Below are positions 51,304 to 59,214 of a stretch of DNA of 64,000 nucleotides, in pieces. Made by a program: the position numbers and the translations under genes. Below the pieces are notes generated by a model. That model saw only the letters and a program-made list of their open reading frames with translations, did not search any database and was not told the DNA's origin. This stretch comes from Emcibacter sp. SYSU 3D8 (GTDB lineage: Bacteria > Pseudomonadota > Alphaproteobacteria > SMXS01). The DNA is taken from contig NZ_JBBYXK010000004.1 in the NCBI RefSeq assembly GCF_039655875.1, positions 186,001-250,000 of the forward strand, read 5' to 3'. Position 1 is the stretch's first letter. Every line of letters begins with the position of its first letter.

Positions 51304-52641
51304 GTGAGCACGATTCCCTATCCCAAATCCGGCTACGCCTGGTTCGTGGTCGGCGTTCTCGTGCTGGCGTCACTGGTCAGCTATGTCGACAGGCAGGTCA
51401 TCGCGCTGCTGGTGGCTCCGATGAAGATCGACCTGGGAATCACCGACACCCAGGTCGGCTGGCTGTCCTCGGCGTTCGCCCTGTTCTATGCGGTCGCGGG
51501 CCTGCCGCTGGCGTGGATGGCCGACCGCTTCAGCCGGCGCCGGCTGATCGCCGCGGGCATTTTCCTGTGGAGCGTGATGACCGTCTGGTGCGGCCTGGCG
51601 CGTGGCTTCTGGAGCCTGCTGGCGGCCCGCATCGGCGTCGGCGTGGGTGAGGCAACGCTGACGCCGTCGGCCCATTCGCTGATCGGCGACTATTTTCCGC
51701 GAGAGAAGATTCCGCTCGCTGTCGCGGTGTTCCAGCTCAGCGGCACGCTGGGAACGGGCATTGCGTTCACTGCCGGCGGGCTGATCGTCGAACTGGTGGG
51801 GACGATGCCGCCGGTCGATGCCGGAATCCTGGGCATACTCAAGCCCTGGCAGTTGGTGTTCATCTGCGTCGGCGCGCCGGGCGTGCTGGTCGTGCTGCTG
51901 ATGCTGCTGGTCCGCGAGCCGGTGCGCCGCGGCGTGGTGAAGGCGTATGGCGGCATGGATGCAGGCCTGAGCCCGCTGCTCGCATTCTACCGCGCCAACT
52001 GGCGGACGCTGCTCGCTCACCACATCGGCTTCGGCGCCGTCGCTCTGGCCGGGTTTTCGTTCGTCTTCTGGACGCCCACCTTCTTCTACCGCATCCACGA
52101 CGTTCCGGCGGGCCGCGCCGGCATCTATTACGGCCTGTATTTCCTGACCTTCGCCACGGCCGGCACCTATTTCGGCGCCTGGATCGGCGGCCGCATGTAC
52201 CGCGCGGGGCACAAGGATTGGCCCATGCGCGGCAGCCTGAGATGGGCCTGGCCCATGATCCCGCTGGGCATCGCGGCGCCCATGGTGCCCTGGGTCGAGG
52301 TCGCCTGGCTGCTCTATGCGCCGTTGATGTTCTTCATCAATGTGCCGTTCGGCATGTCCTATGGCGCGCTGCCGGTGGTGGTGCCCAACCGCCTGCGCGC
52401 CCAGGTGTCGGCGGTTTACCTGATGATGGGCTCGGCCATCGGCACCGGGCTGGGACCGGTGCTGACCGGCGCGATCAGCGACAACCTGTTTCCGCAACCC
52501 GACGGCGTCCGCTATTCGCTGATGCTGATGATGGCGGCCTGCGCGCCCGTCTGGCTGGGCCTGCTGTGGTATGCGCGCCCCCATTACGCACGCAACCTGC
52601 GCGAGGCCGAGGAACTGGACCTAGTGGTGACCACGCCCTGA
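51304..52641 (+). CDS. MFS transporter
   Basis: A 445-residue major facilitator with 12 predicted membrane segments. The loop between segments 2 and 3 is GLPLAWMADRFSRRRLIAAG, the MFS signature. SYVDRQVIALLVAPMKIDLG is typical of the spinster/aromatic-acid:H+ symporter type, and RIGVGVGEATLTPSAHSLIG of sphingomonad carriers. It is likely to import or export a carboxylated substrate or product across the inner membrane. The GTG start at 51304 follows the ABM gene by 24 bp, in the same operon. Confidence 0.93.
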   Translation: MSTIPYPKSGYAWFVVGVLVLASLVSYVDRQVIALLVAPMKIDLGITDTQVGWLSSAFALFYAVAGLPLAWMADRFSRRRLIAAGIFLWSVMTVWCGLARGFWSLLAARIGVGVGEATLTPSAHSLIGDYFPREKIPLAVAVFQLSGTLGTGIAFTAGGLIVELVGTMPPVDAGILGILKPWQLVFICVGAPGVLVVLLMLLVREPVRRGVVKAYGGMDAGLSPLLAFYRANWRTLLAHHIGFGAVALAGFSFVFWTPTFFYRIHDVPAGRAGIYYGLYFLTFATAGTYFGAWIGGRMYRAGHKDWPMRGSLRWAWPMIPLGIAAPMVPWVEVAWLLYAPLMFFINVPFGMSYGALPVVVPNRLRAQVSAVYLMMGSAIGTGLGPVLTGAISDNLFPQPDGVRYSLMLMMAACAPVWLGLLWYARPHYARNLREAEELDLVVTTP

Positions 52642-52760
52642 AAACGGACCGCCGTTCGCTGCGCGCAAACGGGAGGTTCCAGAAATGAGTGCCTGGAAAG
52701 CTGGAGGCGCTGCTAGTATTGCCCGCTGTTTCTCCATGGTAACACTCAGGACCGCGCGCA

Positions 52761-53444
52761 ATGGCAAGGAAATCGAGAGCAGCCACCCTTTCCGATGAGT
52801 CGCAGGCGGCGGGAGCCCCCACCGCCAAGGAGCGGATTGTCGACGCCGCCGAGATGTTGTTCGCGCAGCAGGGCTACGAGGGCACCACCACACGCGCCAT
52901 CGCGCTGAAGGCCGGCGTCCCGCTGGGGCTGATGAGCTATTATTTCGGCACCAAGGGTGAACTCTATTCGGAAGTCATCATGCGCCGCTCGGCCGAACAT
53001 GCGGCCGATATTGCAGCCTCGCTGCGGGCGGTGGCGGCACGCGGCAAGCAGGCGAGCATCGCCGACATGGTGACGGCCTTCGTCATGCCGGTGGTGCGGC
53101 GGGCGATCGAGGGCGGGCCGGGCTGGGCGGCCTATGTGAAGCTGTTGTCGCTGGCGGCCAATACGCCCGGTTCCGAGCCGCACACCAAGACCTTTGCCCG
53201 CGAATACGCCCGCGTCGTCGAGGACTTCATCGGCATGCTGCGCCAGAAGATGCCGGGCGCCGCCGAGGAGGACGTCTACTGGGGCTTCTACATCCTCAAT
53301 TCCGCGTTCATCCACATCCTGGTGGAGAACGGCAGCATCGACCGCCTGTCGGGCGGCCGGTGCAGGGCCTCGGACCTGGAAACGGTGGCAAAGAAGCTGG
53401 CGCTTGTTTTCGACGCGGGTATCGCCCGGCTGGCGAAAGGCTAG
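52761..53444 (+). CDS. TetR/AcrR family regulator
   Basis: A 227-residue paralog of the regulator at 48671, with helix-turn-helix TRAIALKAGVPLGLMSYYFG and the end SDLETVAKKLALVFDAGIAR. Its stop overlaps that of the convergent Rieske gene (shared CTAG at 53441-53444). Its recognition-helix region is almost the same as in the 48671 paralog, so both may bind related sites such as 49366-49387 and 54843-54864. Confidence 0.92.
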   Translation: MARKSRAATLSDESQAAGAPTAKERIVDAAEMLFAQQGYEGTTTRAIALKAGVPLGLMSYYFGTKGELYSEVIMRRSAEHAADIAASLRAVAARGKQASIADMVTAFVMPVVRRAIEGGPGWAAYVKLLSLAANTPGSEPHTKTFAREYARVVEDFIGMLRQKMPGAAEEDVYWGFYILNSAFIHILVENGSIDRLSGGRCRASDLETVAKKLALVFDAGIARLAKG

Positions 53445-54766
53445 GGCCGCCGGTCGTCCATGTAATCGTGCAGCATTTCGTGGAACTGCTGTACCCGGTC
53501 TTCCTGCCCGGCCAGGTACATGCGCCGGAACCCGCGCGACTGGAATCCCAGTTGCTGGCCCGAGCAGGCATACAGGTCCTGGTCCGACACACTGCCCATG
53601 CTGCCCTGACCGAAGGGGATCACCTCGCGCTCGGCGACTCTGAACGCGAAGACGCCGGTCGAATTCACCACGTCGCGGCCATCCGGCGCAGGATGGGCAA
53701 GCCGCCAGTGCTCGAAGATGCACTTGTTGGGATCGGTCGGATGGGGTTCGGCCCGCTGGAAGCCCAGCATCATCGGACCAGACATGGTCATGGTCGTACC
53801 CGGGAAGATGTTGAAATGATGGGCGTCGGTCAACTGGCCGTCTTCCAGTTCGGCGAAATGCGGCAGGTCGCGCAACGGGCCCAGCGCCCGTTTCTGGCGC
53901 TGTAGCGCACCGCGCGCCTCCCGCGGCCGGCTTGCGAAGTCGGCCGGGTCCAGATCCCATTCGCGCATCTCGGCGGCCAGGCTGTCGCCGATGCCGCCCG
54001 CCTCGCGCATGGACGGCAGCGCGCCCTTCATCTTCATCAGGTTATGGCCCTGCGGGTACATCATGAAGGCGGTGTTCCGGTAGTCGTCATCGACGAAGCT
54101 GCCGATCTGCGGGTGCAAGGTGGGCAGGTGGTAGGATTCGCAGAAATTGTCGTGGATGCACTTGTAGTTGAACGGCGCTTCGGTGACCCGGTAGAACACC
54201 CGCGTCATGCCCTCGATCCGGTAGGGCGCCAGTTCATCGACCACCGGCCCGAGGAATTCTGCCAGCGGGCGGCAGTCCGGGTCCATGTTGTACCAGATGA
54301 AACCGGCCCAGACCTCGCAGGGCATCCCGACCAGGTTGAGTTTGCCGCATGGATTGCCCTCGCGGAAGTCCTCCGGGTCCTGGACGTTGACCAATTCGCC
54401 GTCGCGGGCGAATTGCCAGCCGTGATAGACGCAGGTGAACAGGTCCGCCGAACCGTCGTCGCCATAGACCAGCCGGTTGCCGCGGTGCTGGCACACGTTG
54501 AAGAACGCCTTCACTGCTCCATCGTCCTGGCGGACCATCAGGATCGATTCCTTGCCCAGCTGGTGGGTGATGTAGTCACCCGGCTCGGGGATTTCAGATG
54601 CCAGACCACCCACGTTCCAGACCTTGGCCCAGACCATGTCCATCTCGCGCTGCATGAAGTCCGCCGAGGTATATTCCTCGCTGCTGATCGTGTCGCCGCG
54701 CAGCGTCAGGCCGAGGGTCTTGCCCAGCGGCAGATCGCCGGCGTCCATCAGGTCCACTCCGTCCAT
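53441..54766 (-). CDS. Rieske aromatic ring-hydroxylating oxygenase, alpha subunit
   Basis: A 441-residue alpha subunit, paralog of the one at 49435. Rieske motifs are CQHRG and CVYHGW; the iron site is HDNFCESYHLPTLH. A CAGGAGATT ribosome-binding site precedes ATG 54766. It is convergent with, and overlaps by a few bases, a TetR gene that is itself a paralog of the TetR beside the other copy. A palindrome of the same operator family lies 77-98 bp upstream of its start. Again no beta subunit or redox partner. Confidence 0.94.
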   Translation of the reverse strand: MDGVDLMDAGDLPLGKTLGLTLRGDTISSEEYTSADFMQREMDMVWAKVWNVGGLASEIPEPGDYITHQLGKESILMVRQDDGAVKAFFNVCQHRGNRLVYGDDGSADLFTCVYHGWQFARDGELVNVQDPEDFREGNPCGKLNLVGMPCEVWAGFIWYNMDPDCRPLAEFLGPVVDELAPYRIEGMTRVFYRVTEAPFNYKCIHDNFCESYHLPTLHPQIGSFVDDDYRNTAFMMYPQGHNLMKMKGALPSMREAGGIGDSLAAEMREWDLDPADFASRPREARGALQRQKRALGPLRDLPHFAELEDGQLTDAHHFNIFPGTTMTMSGPMMLGFQRAEPHPTDPNKCIFEHWRLAHPAPDGRDVVNSTGVFAFRVAEREVIPFGQGSMGSVSDQDLYACSGQQLGFQSRGFRRMYLAGQEDRVQQFHEMLHDYMDDRRP

Positions 54767-54842
54767 TGTTCAATCTCCTGCTCGGGTCAGCCAACGGCTT
54801 TCGCAGGATTTTAGGCGGATGCGCGGCTTCCCGACAGACATA

Positions 54843-54864
54843 ATTGGTCAATTGACAAAGAAAG
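54843..54864. promoter_or_regulatory. TetR operator candidate D, upstream of Rieske gene
   Basis: ATTGGTCAATTGAC with the perfect palindromic core TCAATTGA (54848-54855) and flanking TTnG/CnAA. It matches the first half of sites B and C at all but two or three bases (ATTGGTCAATTG against ATTGGTCGATCG). It overlaps the promoter region of the Rieske gene starting at 54766. Confidence 0.55.
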
Positions 54865-54867
54865 TGC

Positions 54868-55755
54868 TCACGCGGGGTTCGTGGCCGCTGCCCGCCGCTC
54901 GATCTCGGAATTGAGCTCGCCCCCGGCGATCAGTACGGCGACGGACATCCACATCCAGGTCATGAATCCGATCAGGGCGCCCAGCGAACCGTAAATCCTG
55001 TCGTAGGAGCCGAAATTGGCGGTATACCAGGAAAACCCCACGGACAGGAGCGAGACCAGCAGCACCGTCGTGATCGTCCCGGGTGCGATCCAGCGCATCC
55101 CGGCGCGCGGCCGGCTGGGCCCCCAGCGGTAGAGCGCGGTTACGGCCAGGGCGATCAGCAAGAGCGCCAGCATATAGAACGTGCCTGCCAGTACCCAGGT
55201 CAACAGACCGCCGAAACCCAGATTGCGGATGGTGACCGGCACCGCGACAATCGCTGCGACCAGCGCCAGCAGCACCACGATGCCGGCCAGGGTAAAGGCG
55301 AGAGTGATGGCCGTCAGAACGAAGAAGCCGCGCTGTTCCGGCCTGTCATAGGCCACGTTCATGGACTTGAACACGGCTTTCATGCCGCCATTGGCGCTCC
55401 ACAGCGCGACCAGGATAGACACCGCGAAGGCCATGCCCAGCTTGCCGGACTTTTCGTCGGCCAGCCGCAACACCTGCTCTCGGACCACTTCGATGGCGCC
55501 GCCGGGCACCACATAATCCAGGTGTTTCAGGTGTTCGGCCGCGCTGGCTGCGTCGAAGAACAGGCCGTAGACCGACACCAGGGCAGACAGTGCGGGCACC
55601 AGCGCCAGTATGGCGTAATAGGTCACGCCGGCCGCCGCCAGCAACACGCGGTCGTCGCGCAGTTCCTCCACAAGCCGCTTCAGGATGGCCTTCCAGTCCG
55701 CCAGCTTCATGTCGAGCGGCGGCTCCGCGTGCTTCTGTTGGTCTGTTGCGTGCAT
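54868..55755 (-). CDS. YihY/BrkB family membrane protein
   Basis: A 295-residue protein with about six membrane segments. YihY/BrkB features are LLAAAGVTYYAILALVPALSAL, KLGMAFAVSILVALWSANGGMK-type segment with NVAYDRPEQRGF, and YGSLGALIGFMTWMWMSVAVL near the end with GGELNSE. Function in the family is unclear (membrane transport or envelope integrity). ATG 55755 follows GAGGTCACGA. It lies 80 bp downstream of the amidohydrolase on the same strand. Confidence 0.92.
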   Translation of the reverse strand: MHATDQQKHAEPPLDMKLADWKAILKRLVEELRDDRVLLAAAGVTYYAILALVPALSALVSVYGLFFDAASAAEHLKHLDYVVPGGAIEVVREQVLRLADEKSGKLGMAFAVSILVALWSANGGMKAVFKSMNVAYDRPEQRGFFVLTAITLAFTLAGIVVLLALVAAIVAVPVTIRNLGFGGLLTWVLAGTFYMLALLLIALAVTALYRWGPSRPRAGMRWIAPGTITTVLLVSLLSVGFSWYTANFGSYDRIYGSLGALIGFMTWMWMSVAVLIAGGELNSEIERRAAATNPA

Positions 55756-55835
55756 TCGTGACCTCGGCGAGGGTGCCGTTGCACCCGGTCCCAGCAAACA
55801 GCCGCCGGCGGAAGGAGTTCCGAACTTACTGCCGG

Positions 55836-57047
55836 TCAGGCCAGCGCAGGCTCCCGTTGGCGCGCCTGTAGATGGCCGCTTACCACCACGCCGTCCTTGA
55901 TGACCGCGACGAGCCGCTCGGGCCGGGACAGCAGCGCGATGTCCATGGACGGGTCGCCGTCGACGATCACCATGTCGGCCAGTTTTCCCGGTGCGATGGT
56001 GCCCAGATCGGCAATGCCGGTCATGGCGCCGCCATTGCGCGTTGCCCAGCGGATCACCTCCAGCGCATCGATGCCCGCATAGTCCGTATAGCAGGACAGT
56101 TCGCGGGCATAGGAGCCGTGCGGCAGTTCTGCCGCGCCGTAATCGTCGCCCGGCACCAGCCGCACGCCAGCCTCGATTGCCCGCGGCAGCATGGCGCGGC
56201 TGTGGTCGAGGCTGGCCTGGTCGAACAAGCCGGTGCCGCCCTTGCCACCGTTCCTGATCGCTACCCAGGGCAGATAGAGGCTGGGCACGACGAACGCGCC
56301 GGCCTCGGCGATCGCGTCGATGCAGGCCTCGTCCATGCCGTCCGCGTGATCGAGGATGTCGACACCTGCCCGCGCGCAGGCCAGCACGTTGTCGCGTCCT
56401 GCCACGTGGGCGCGGGTGCGCACGCCATGCTCGTGGGCGGCATCGACGGCGGCGCGCAACTCGGCCTCGGTCATGTCGCGCCCGACAAACTGCCCGTGGC
56501 CTTCGCCGGCGAAGATCTTGATGATTTTCGCACCCCGCTCGATCTCGAGCAGCGCGCCGCGGCGGAACGCTTCCGCGCCGTCGCATTGCAGGACGTGGGA
56601 GATGATCTGGCCGCTGTTGTCCTTCACCGTGGGCGACAATGCCCGGCTGGCGGGCACGAAGCGCGGCCCCAGCACGTCACCTGCCTCGATGGTGGCGGCA
56701 AGGGTTGCGTCGATGGTGTCGAAGGTCGCCGCGCCGACCACGCTCGTCACCCCGGCACGCAGCGCAACCTGCGCGTTGCCCAACGCCCAGTAGGCATGCT
56801 GTACCGGATCGGCGTCGCGCGTGTAGCCGGGCTTGCCGCCGGGCCGGCCATAGACCGCGTGATAGTGGCCCGAGACCATGCCTGGCATCAGGGTACGGCC
56901 CTTCAGGTCGATGACCATGTCGCCGTCGCGTGGCGCCGCCGGGTTGGTGGAGGCGATGCGGCCATCCTCGACAACCACGGTCGCGCCCTTGCGGGCGGGG
57001 TTCTCGCCGTCCAGCAGGTTGGCGTTGGTAAAGATGGTTCGGTTCAT
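55836..57047 (-). CDS. Amidohydrolase family protein
   Basis: A 403-residue metal-dependent hydrolase. After a small beta domain (TIFTNANLLDGENPARKGAT) the first metal motif is GHYHAVYG, where the usual HxH appears as H-Y-H. Later ligands are seen in AKIIKIFAGEGHG, ARAHVAGRD-like RTRAHVAGRDN and LVPGDDYGA. The end, GTIAPGKLADMVIVDGDP, is typical of imidazolonepropionase/prolidase-like amidohydrolases. It would cleave an amide or lactone. ATG 57047 follows AGGGGAAGCCAC. It is divergent from a small lipoprotein gene. Confidence 0.92.
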   Translation of the reverse strand: MNRTIFTNANLLDGENPARKGATVVVEDGRIASTNPAAPRDGDMVIDLKGRTLMPGMVSGHYHAVYGRPGGKPGYTRDADPVQHAYWALGNAQVALRAGVTSVVGAATFDTIDATLAATIEAGDVLGPRFVPASRALSPTVKDNSGQIISHVLQCDGAEAFRRGALLEIERGAKIIKIFAGEGHGQFVGRDMTEAELRAAVDAAHEHGVRTRAHVAGRDNVLACARAGVDILDHADGMDEACIDAIAEAGAFVVPSLYLPWVAIRNGGKGGTGLFDQASLDHSRAMLPRAIEAGVRLVPGDDYGAAELPHGSYARELSCYTDYAGIDALEVIRWATRNGGAMTGIADLGTIAPGKLADMVIVDGDPSMDIALLSRPERLVAVIKDGVVVSGHLQARQREPALA

Positions 57048-57199
57048 GTGGCTTCCCCTGCGTCCGGTGGTGTCGGCAGCCGTTTTCAGCACCCATGCTA
57101 GTTTTTTGCCGCGGGGCGCGCAACGGCCACCCGCTCGCGCCGTCCTGACGGGATGCCGCGGCTGCGCTATGATAGGGCAGTCAACCGTGGGAGGGGTCC

Positions 57200-57358
57200 G
57201 TGCAACGACTGTGGATCGTGATCGCCGCCGTCCTGCTGGCGTCATGCCAGTCCGGCGGCACCTCATCGGGCGCCGCATCCGACAAGGCGCGCGAGGACGC
57301 CGAACGGGATCGCAAGATCGATTCCGTGCAGGAGCAGCTTCGGAACATCAATCACTGA
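57200..57358 (+). CDS. Small lipoprotein, 52 residues
   Basis: A GTG start at 57200 follows a strong GGGAGGGG ribosome-binding site. The product begins MQRLWIVIAAVLLASCQSGG, with the lipobox LASC at residues 13-16, so it should be lipid-anchored after cleavage. The mature part is about 37 residues, with a Ser/Gly linker and a charged helical tail (KAREDAERDRKIDSVQEQLR) that may form a coiled coil. It is divergent from the amidohydrolase. Function unknown. Confidence 0.7.
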   Translation: MQRLWIVIAAVLLASCQSGGTSSGAASDKAREDAERDRKIDSVQEQLRNINH

Positions 57359-57535
57359 GCAGATTGCGGAGCATCGGCGGTAGATTCGGGCAGAAGCAGT
57401 GGGGGCAAGCCGGCGAAAGACCGGAACCAGGCCGCACGGAAACATTGTATTTTACGCAAATGCCGTGCATACATATAAATAGAGCCATTGTGGAGGATGT
57501 CTCCACCAGATGTGGTGCTATAGTAAGGTCCTTGG

Positions 57536-57682
57536 ATGAAACGCGAAGTAATCATCGTGATCGCGATTGCCCTCATGGTGGCGCTCGGGCCGAGCGCGAT
57601 GTCGCCGCACGTCCAGGACAAGGCCAAAACCAAAATCGTGGTTGCGCTGCAGAAACTCGAGCGCGCGCTCCCCGTCATCTAG
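57536..57682 (+). CDS. Possible small membrane or exported peptide, 48 residues
   Basis: The frame encodes MKREVIIVIAIALMVALGPS, a clean N-terminal signal/anchor, and then a short basic helix (QDKAKTKIVVALQKLERALP). The upstream AAGG is a modest ribosome-binding site. Codon use fits the region. No family is recognised. It could be a small membrane protein expressed with the lipoprotein at 57200. Confidence 0.42.
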   Translation: MKREVIIVIAIALMVALGPSAMSPHVQDKAKTKIVVALQKLERALPVI

Positions 57683-57897
57683 GGTCATGTCGCCAGTTCG
57701 CATATCTGGACGGCGCAGGCTGCCGTAGCGGCGTGCCTGGTGAACCTCACGGCCGGTTAGGGTGGCCGGCAAGGGCCTCTCAACAACAGTAAACGCCGAT
57801 TCAGATGGTGCTACCGGGCCGCTGACGTCACGCGGTGGTTAGCGCGCGCCGGCAGTTTCCGACGAAAGCCGCGCTCTGGCGGCAGGCTTTCCCGGCG

Positions 57898-58341
57898 CTA
57901 TGGCGCCTGCTTTTCCATCAACAGGCACCAGACGCCCATGGCGTCCGCATGGGTTTCGGCGAGGCACAATTCCATTGAAGTCGGCGACAGCAACGATCCG
58001 TTGAAATGGGAATCCTCGTCAACCAGGACGAGATCACTGTTATTCCGGCGAAGGACGCCGAAGATCTTTTCTTTCTGGTTCGGCGAAGACCACGTTCCCA
58101 TGAGGGCGCGTCCTTCCTGCCGGCTTATCTCGAGCGTCATCGTCAGTTCGTAATTGCCGAATGTAGGTTCGGCGACATCCGATTCGTGGCCTTGCATGCC
58201 CTGGCTGACGCCGGCCTCAACCTTGCCGGACCACACCCCGGTCAGGTCGGGTGTCGCATCCTGCGCGGCCGCTGCGGTTGCGCTTGCGAGGATAGCGATG
58301 CCTATCAACAGTCCGATCCTTGGCAATTGGATGGCTCGCAT
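57898..58341 (-). CDS. Exported hypothetical protein
   Basis: A 147-residue protein with a signal peptide (cleaved near AAAAQ, residue 28) and a beta-rich mature domain: LTGVWSGKVEAGVSQGMQGH, YELTMTLEISRQEGRALMGT, SDLVLVDEDSHFNGSLLSP. The GVWSG...GTW pattern recalls small lipocalin-like or extracellular beta-barrel proteins that bind hydrophobic ligands, but I cannot name a family. ATG 58341 follows GAGGTGAG. Confidence 0.7.
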   Translation of the reverse strand: MRAIQLPRIGLLIGIAILASATAAAAQDATPDLTGVWSGKVEAGVSQGMQGHESDVAEPTFGNYELTMTLEISRQEGRALMGTWSSPNQKEKIFGVLRRNNSDLVLVDEDSHFNGSLLSPTSMELCLAETHADAMGVWCLLMEKQAP

Positions 58342-58657
58342 GTTCTCACCTCGCTGTCGGAGCAATTCTGCCCGGTTTCCTCGTGCAGTGTAGGCAGGGC
58401 CAGCGGGAACAGTAAACCCGACTCCGGGTCCTGCGCTGTTCGCTGGCGATCTGCGGCCCGTTCCAGTGCGCATGACCTTTGGGCGGGCAACGCTGATCTG
58501 GCGTCTTACCTCCCTGCCGGTAACTCGTTACAGTTCCTGGCGTGCGGCGGGTTCGCTGATCAATATGTCACCAATCCCACGCGCAACTTGCTGCCGATCG
58601 GTTCAGGGCAGGGAATAGCGGCATCAGCCGAGTGCCATAGCGGGAAAGGAGCTTGTG
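58342..58657. other. Intergenic region without recognised features
   Basis: About 316 bp between the divergent exported protein and EthD gene. Base composition is mixed and no strong inverted repeat, promoter or RNA stood out by eye. It must hold both promoters. Confidence 0.4.
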
Positions 58658-59023
58658 ATGTTCAAGACGGTCTGTCTGTTGAAGCGTCGGCAGGGAATGT
58701 CGTTCGAGGATTTCGTCACCTATTACGAAACCCACCACCGCAAGATCGGTGAAAAGGTGCTGCCAACCTGTGTCCGGTACATGCGGCGCTACCTGCGTCC
58801 GGTTCCTAACCCTGTTACGGGTGAAGCGGCAGAACTCGATTATGACGTGTTGACGGAGATGTGGTTCGAGACCCGTGAAGCGTTCGAGGCCGCGATGACG
58901 GCGCTTTCGGCTCCTGAGGTCGCCGCCGAGATCGCCGAGGATGAGGAAAAGCTCTTCGACCGCAGCAAGAACCGTTTCTGTACGATAGAAGAGCACGAAT
59001 CGAAATTGGCTGCGGCGATCTGA
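58658..59023 (+). CDS. Single-domain EthD-like protein
   Basis: A 121-residue protein: MFKTVCLLKRRQGMSFEDFV, then YYETHHRKIGEKVLPTCVRY, and a C-terminal LDYDVLTEMWFETREAFEAA typical of EthD/ABM-like barrels. ATG 58658 has AAGGAG seven bases upstream; a GTG three bases earlier is also possible. Unlike the two-domain pair at 31108-32839 this is the usual single-domain form. It lies 5' of the molybdenum hydroxylase gene in the same direction. Confidence 0.83.
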   Translation: MFKTVCLLKRRQGMSFEDFVTYYETHHRKIGEKVLPTCVRYMRRYLRPVPNPVTGEAAELDYDVLTEMWFETREAFEAAMTALSAPEVAAEIAEDEEKLFDRSKNRFCTIEEHESKLAAAI

Positions 59024-59214
59024 GCGCCTGCGCCGCGACAAACCTCGCTCGCTCGTGCATACAGTGACGGCGCCGTAAAGCGCGGGCAGACTGTGGGATG
59101 CGGCGTTCGAGAAAGCACTGCAATCGACAACCCGAGGCGTATGAGGCTGGTGCCGTGATGGCCAGACTCACGGCTGAGAACAAAATAGCGCCCGAGGATG
59201 CGAGGCTGACCGGC

